From positions 96,166 through 160,165 of the forward strand of contig CADCBB010000006.1 of assembly GCA_902799555.1 (NCBI GenBank): 64,000 nucleotides of DNA, written 5' to 3'. A program made the translations under genes and the position numbers. Every line of letters begins with the position of its first letter. Position 1 is the stretch's first letter. The notes beneath the pieces are model-generated. The model worked only from the letters and a program-made list of their open reading frames with translations, did no database searches and was not told where the DNA came from. The stretch comes from an uncultured Bacteroidales bacterium. Its GTDB lineage: Bacteria; Bacteroidota; Bacteroidia; Bacteroidales; Paludibacteraceae. Below are positions 62,212 to 64,000 of this stretch, one piece after another.

Positions 62212-63552
62212 ATGAAAAAGACATTATCTATTCTTTGCGCACTCATGTGCCTAACCGCACATGCGCAAACGCGTTACGTCGGAGGCGACATCTCCATGCT
62301 TCCGCAGTATGAACAATACAGTTCGGGGTACAAGAATGTGAAAGGACAGAAGATCAACGATCTGATCACATGGCTCGTCGAGGATTGCGGATGGAATACC
62401 TTCCGCGTGCGTATTTTCGTGCACCCGAATCAGAAAGAACCCAATTACCAAACAACCGACTACGCAGTTTGCCAAGATCTGGCATACGTTACGGCCCTTG
62501 GACAACGAATCAAAGCTGCCGGAGCCTATTTCATGCTCGATTTTCATTACTCGGACTCATGGGTCGATGCTACGCATATTCAGGCTCCGGCTGCTTGGAA
62601 AGGTGTTTCCGATGCCGTGATGGCGGATAGCATCAGCGCCTATACCCATATGGTGCTGCAAACACTCAAAGCGGCAAACGCCACACCCGATCTGGTGCAA
62701 GTGGGCAATGAGATCATGTACGGACTCTGCGGCATCCAGGTCCACCCCTACAACAAAGCCGGGGATAACTGGACCGGATACCTCGGACTGCTCCATGCCG
62801 GTTGTGACGCCGTACGCGAAGAGTGCCCCAACGCACAGATCATCATACACACCGATCGGCCTTCTAACACCGGATACAACTCCTACTACTATAATAAACT
62901 CGTCCAGGACAATCTGGACTTTGACATCATCGGACTCAGTTACTACCCCTTCTGGCATGGCTATCTGAACTCCGAACAGGTGGCAGACAAAACAGACAAG
63001 AACAACCTCGTCAACGCCCTTAAGAACCTCAAGACGCTCTTCCCGAACAAACGCGTGCATATCGTCGAATGCGCTTATAACTTCCAATATTGGCCGACAC
63101 AAGGCGTAAACTACGACACGCAGGATGCTTGGCCTTGCTCCGTACAGGGACAGTATAACTTCGTCAAAGACCTCGTCGATAATCTCGAACCGCTTGAGAA
63201 CGTAGATGGTATCTCCTATTGGTATCCGGAAGATCTTGGGAACGGTGATTATGTAAACTGGAACACCAAAGCGGGGCTTGTAGAGGAAACATGGTCGAAC
63301 CGCGGTTTCTGGAATGAGCAGAGTACCACCTCCGGTCATACCATCAATAAGACCGGAAACGTATCTGGAGACAAGACTCCGGCCGATGTATGCGCGCCCT
63401 ATTACCTGGGCAAGTTCGCTGCCACACCCGAATCGATTGATCAAACTAGCCAAGAGCCAAAAGCCAATAGCCAAAAGCTCATCCGCAACGGCCAACTCCT
63501 CATCGAACGTAACAACCACACCTACACCCTCACCGGTACAGAAGTGAAATAA
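62212..63552 (+). CDS. Arabinogalactan endo-beta-1,4-galactanase (GH53)
   Basis: 446 aa from the ATG at 62212 (MKKTLSILCALMCLTAHAQ, signal peptide). The frame extends upstream through the promoter and is trimmed. GH53 signatures are YVGGDISMLPQYEQY, WNTFRVRIFVHP, MLDFHYSDSWVD, the acid/base VQVGNEIMYGLC and the nucleophile HIVECAYNFQYWP. It cleaves beta-1,4-galactan of plant pectin or arabinogalactan side chains. A heptamer island encodes QEPKANSQK directly before the shared tail (KLIRNGQLLIERNNHTYTLT plus GTEVK). No SusC/SusD pair is adjacent. Confidence 0.93.
   Translation: MKKTLSILCALMCLTAHAQTRYVGGDISMLPQYEQYSSGYKNVKGQKINDLITWLVEDCGWNTFRVRIFVHPNQKEPNYQTTDYAVCQDLAYVTALGQRIKAAGAYFMLDFHYSDSWVDATHIQAPAAWKGVSDAVMADSISAYTHMVLQTLKAANATPDLVQVGNEIMYGLCGIQVHPYNKAGDNWTGYLGLLHAGCDAVREECPNAQIIIHTDRPSNTGYNSYYYNKLVQDNLDFDIIGLSYYPFWHGYLNSEQVADKTDKNNLVNALKNLKTLFPNKRVHIVECAYNFQYWPTQGVNYDTQDAWPCSVQGQYNFVKDLVDNLEPLENVDGISYWYPEDLGNGDYVNWNTKAGLVEETWSNRGFWNEQSTTSGHTINKTGNVSGDKTPADVCAPYYLGKFAATPESIDQTSQEPKANSQKLIRNGQLLIERNNHTYTLTGTEVK
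63444..63478. repeat. Short tandem repeat island, 5 x 7 bp, before the GH53 tail
   Basis: AACTAGC, CAAGAGC, CAAAAGC, CAATAGC, CAAAAGC. It encodes the hydrophilic linker TSQEPKANSQK. Confidence 0.88.
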
Positions 63553-63554
63553 AT

Positions 63555-63584
63555 AAAAAACGAGCCTCACCGCTCGTTTTTTTT
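63555..63584. terminator. Intrinsic terminator of the GH53 gene
   Basis: A-run, AACGAGC, loop CTCACC, GCTCGTT, T-run. It may work in both directions. Confidence 0.92.
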
Positions 63585-63586
63585 AT

Positions 63587-63621
63587 CTCAAATCACCAAT
63601 TACCAATCACAGATCAGCAAG
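63587..63621. repeat. Short tandem repeat island, 5 x 7 bp, at the end of the wecB remnant
   Basis: CTCAAAT, CACCAAT, TACCAAT, CACAGAT, CAGCAAG. It includes the stop codon of the truncated wecB frame. Confidence 0.75.
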
Positions 63622-63741
63622 AATCGCAATGATTCTTTCAGCACCTTCACTCTTTAACTCATTAAACGCCTTAATCGCATTAATAATCGGTGCCACCTTC
63701 ATAAAATTCGGCCTGGCTCCCGCAATCAATGTTATTTTCAT
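63607..63741 (-). pseudogene. wecB: Truncated UDP-N-acetylglucosamine 2-epimerase (WecB) N-terminus
   Basis: 44 codons from the ATG at 63741. The first 24 residues (MKITLIAGARPNFMKVAPII and NAIK) are the unmistakable start of non-hydrolysing UDP-GlcNAc 2-epimerases (about 370-390 aa). The frame then diverges (AFNELKSEGAERIIAILADL) and stops inside a heptamer repeat island, next to the GH53 terminator. About 90% of the gene is missing. The fragment suggests a rearrangement that joined a former polysaccharide gene to this locus. Confidence 0.72.
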
Positions 63742-63748
63742 ATGCTAT

Positions 63749-64000
63749 TTAATTATCTTTTTCCGGTTTCACCTCTTCCTCCAACTCCAAGAAATGGTCA
63801 AAATCCGACATATACAACTGATCCTGCACAATCCGGTATTTTTCAAACTCCGTCTCGGCTTTTGCCTTTGCCAACTCCGCAGAGATCCGTCCCGCATCCT
63901 GCAGCACGTTCGTTGTTCACCTTAAATCCCACAGCGATAATCATCTGCAGACTGTAGTGTTTCACTTCACGCGTTACTTGCCGTGTACCTTCAGGTTGAA
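63749..64000 (-). pseudogene. rhuM: RhuM-family (virulence/Fic-associated) gene, internally deleted and frameshifted
   Basis: Reading in from the right edge, the frame PEGTRQVTREVKHYSLQMII then AVGFKVNNER matches the first third of RhuM proteins. It jumps near 63905-63910 into another frame with the family's C-terminus (VLQDAGRISAELAKAKAETE, FEKYRIVQDQLYMSDFDHFL), ending EEVKPEKDN at 63749. The central region, roughly 150-200 residues of the usual 330, is missing. The 5' end lies beyond the window. It stops 7 nt before the wecB remnant. Confidence 0.75.

Overview
This is a window of about 48-50% GC by eye from a chromosome of the phylum Bacteroidota, most likely order Bacteroidales. The lineage call rests on three things. 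At least 14 promoters match the Bacteroidota form (TTG or TTTG, exactly 20 nt, then TAnnTTTG) with no Shine-Dalgarno-like motif at the starts. A type IX secretion sorting domain is present. The gene content also fits: class III fructose-bisphosphatase, glutamine synthetase III, DUF3109, DUF4837, DPP-IV and BspA-like proteins. It reads as an ordinary chromosomal backbone with no rRNA, tRNA, CRISPR, transposase or prophage, so species-level placement is not possible from this window.

Layout. (1) 1-11.8 kb, minus strand: an apparently single gyrA-led transcription unit of 11 genes: gyrA, a TPR protein, ruvX, def, mntP, DUF3109, cinA, a PD40-OmpA protein, a metallophosphoesterase, a CPA2 antiporter and a partial outer membrane barrel. 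(2) 12.1-16.2 kb, plus: two cell-envelope-type unknowns, a crippled copy of a repeated element, and mtaB. (3) 16.1-22.8 kb, minus: addA, addB and an HprK-like ATPase. (4) 22.9-33.5 kb: glyA, an AraC regulator, DUF4837 lipoprotein plus pnuC, then a five-gene minus operon (secreted unknown, DPP-IV peptidase, ROK glucokinase, polysaccharide deacetylase, Ig-like lipoprotein). (5) 33.8-36.6 kb: the intact copy of the repeated element, then fbp. (6) 36.6-51.8 kb, minus: glnN-aspB-pyrG-dapF-dapL, glmS-ddh-hydrolase, a BspA-like leucine-rich protein and a T9SS-type vWA protein. Amino-nitrogen assimilation and peptidoglycan precursor supply sit together here. (7) 51.9-53.5 kb: glyQS. (8) 53.5-62.0 kb, minus: an eight-gene operon (nitroreductase, pdxA, alaS, gtrA-like, guaD, lipoate ligase-like, aminotransferase, voltage-gated-type cation channel). 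(9) 62.2-64.0 kb: a GH53 endo-galactanase followed by two broken gene remnants (wecB start, rhuM).

Two signals go beyond ordinary annotation. First, an approximately 840-bp repeated element (33807-34650, with an internally deleted relative at 14531-14851) carries its own promoter, a conserved leader of about 150 nt with a 13-codon upstream ORF, and a basic 200-aa protein I do not recognise. Both copies sit directly upstream of a housekeeping gene and supply its -33 promoter box. Second, more than 20 islands of degenerate 7-, 8- or 9-bp tandem repeats are scattered through the window. They lie at stop/start junctions and inside reading frames, where they create protein tails, signal-peptide residues, linkers and even start codons.
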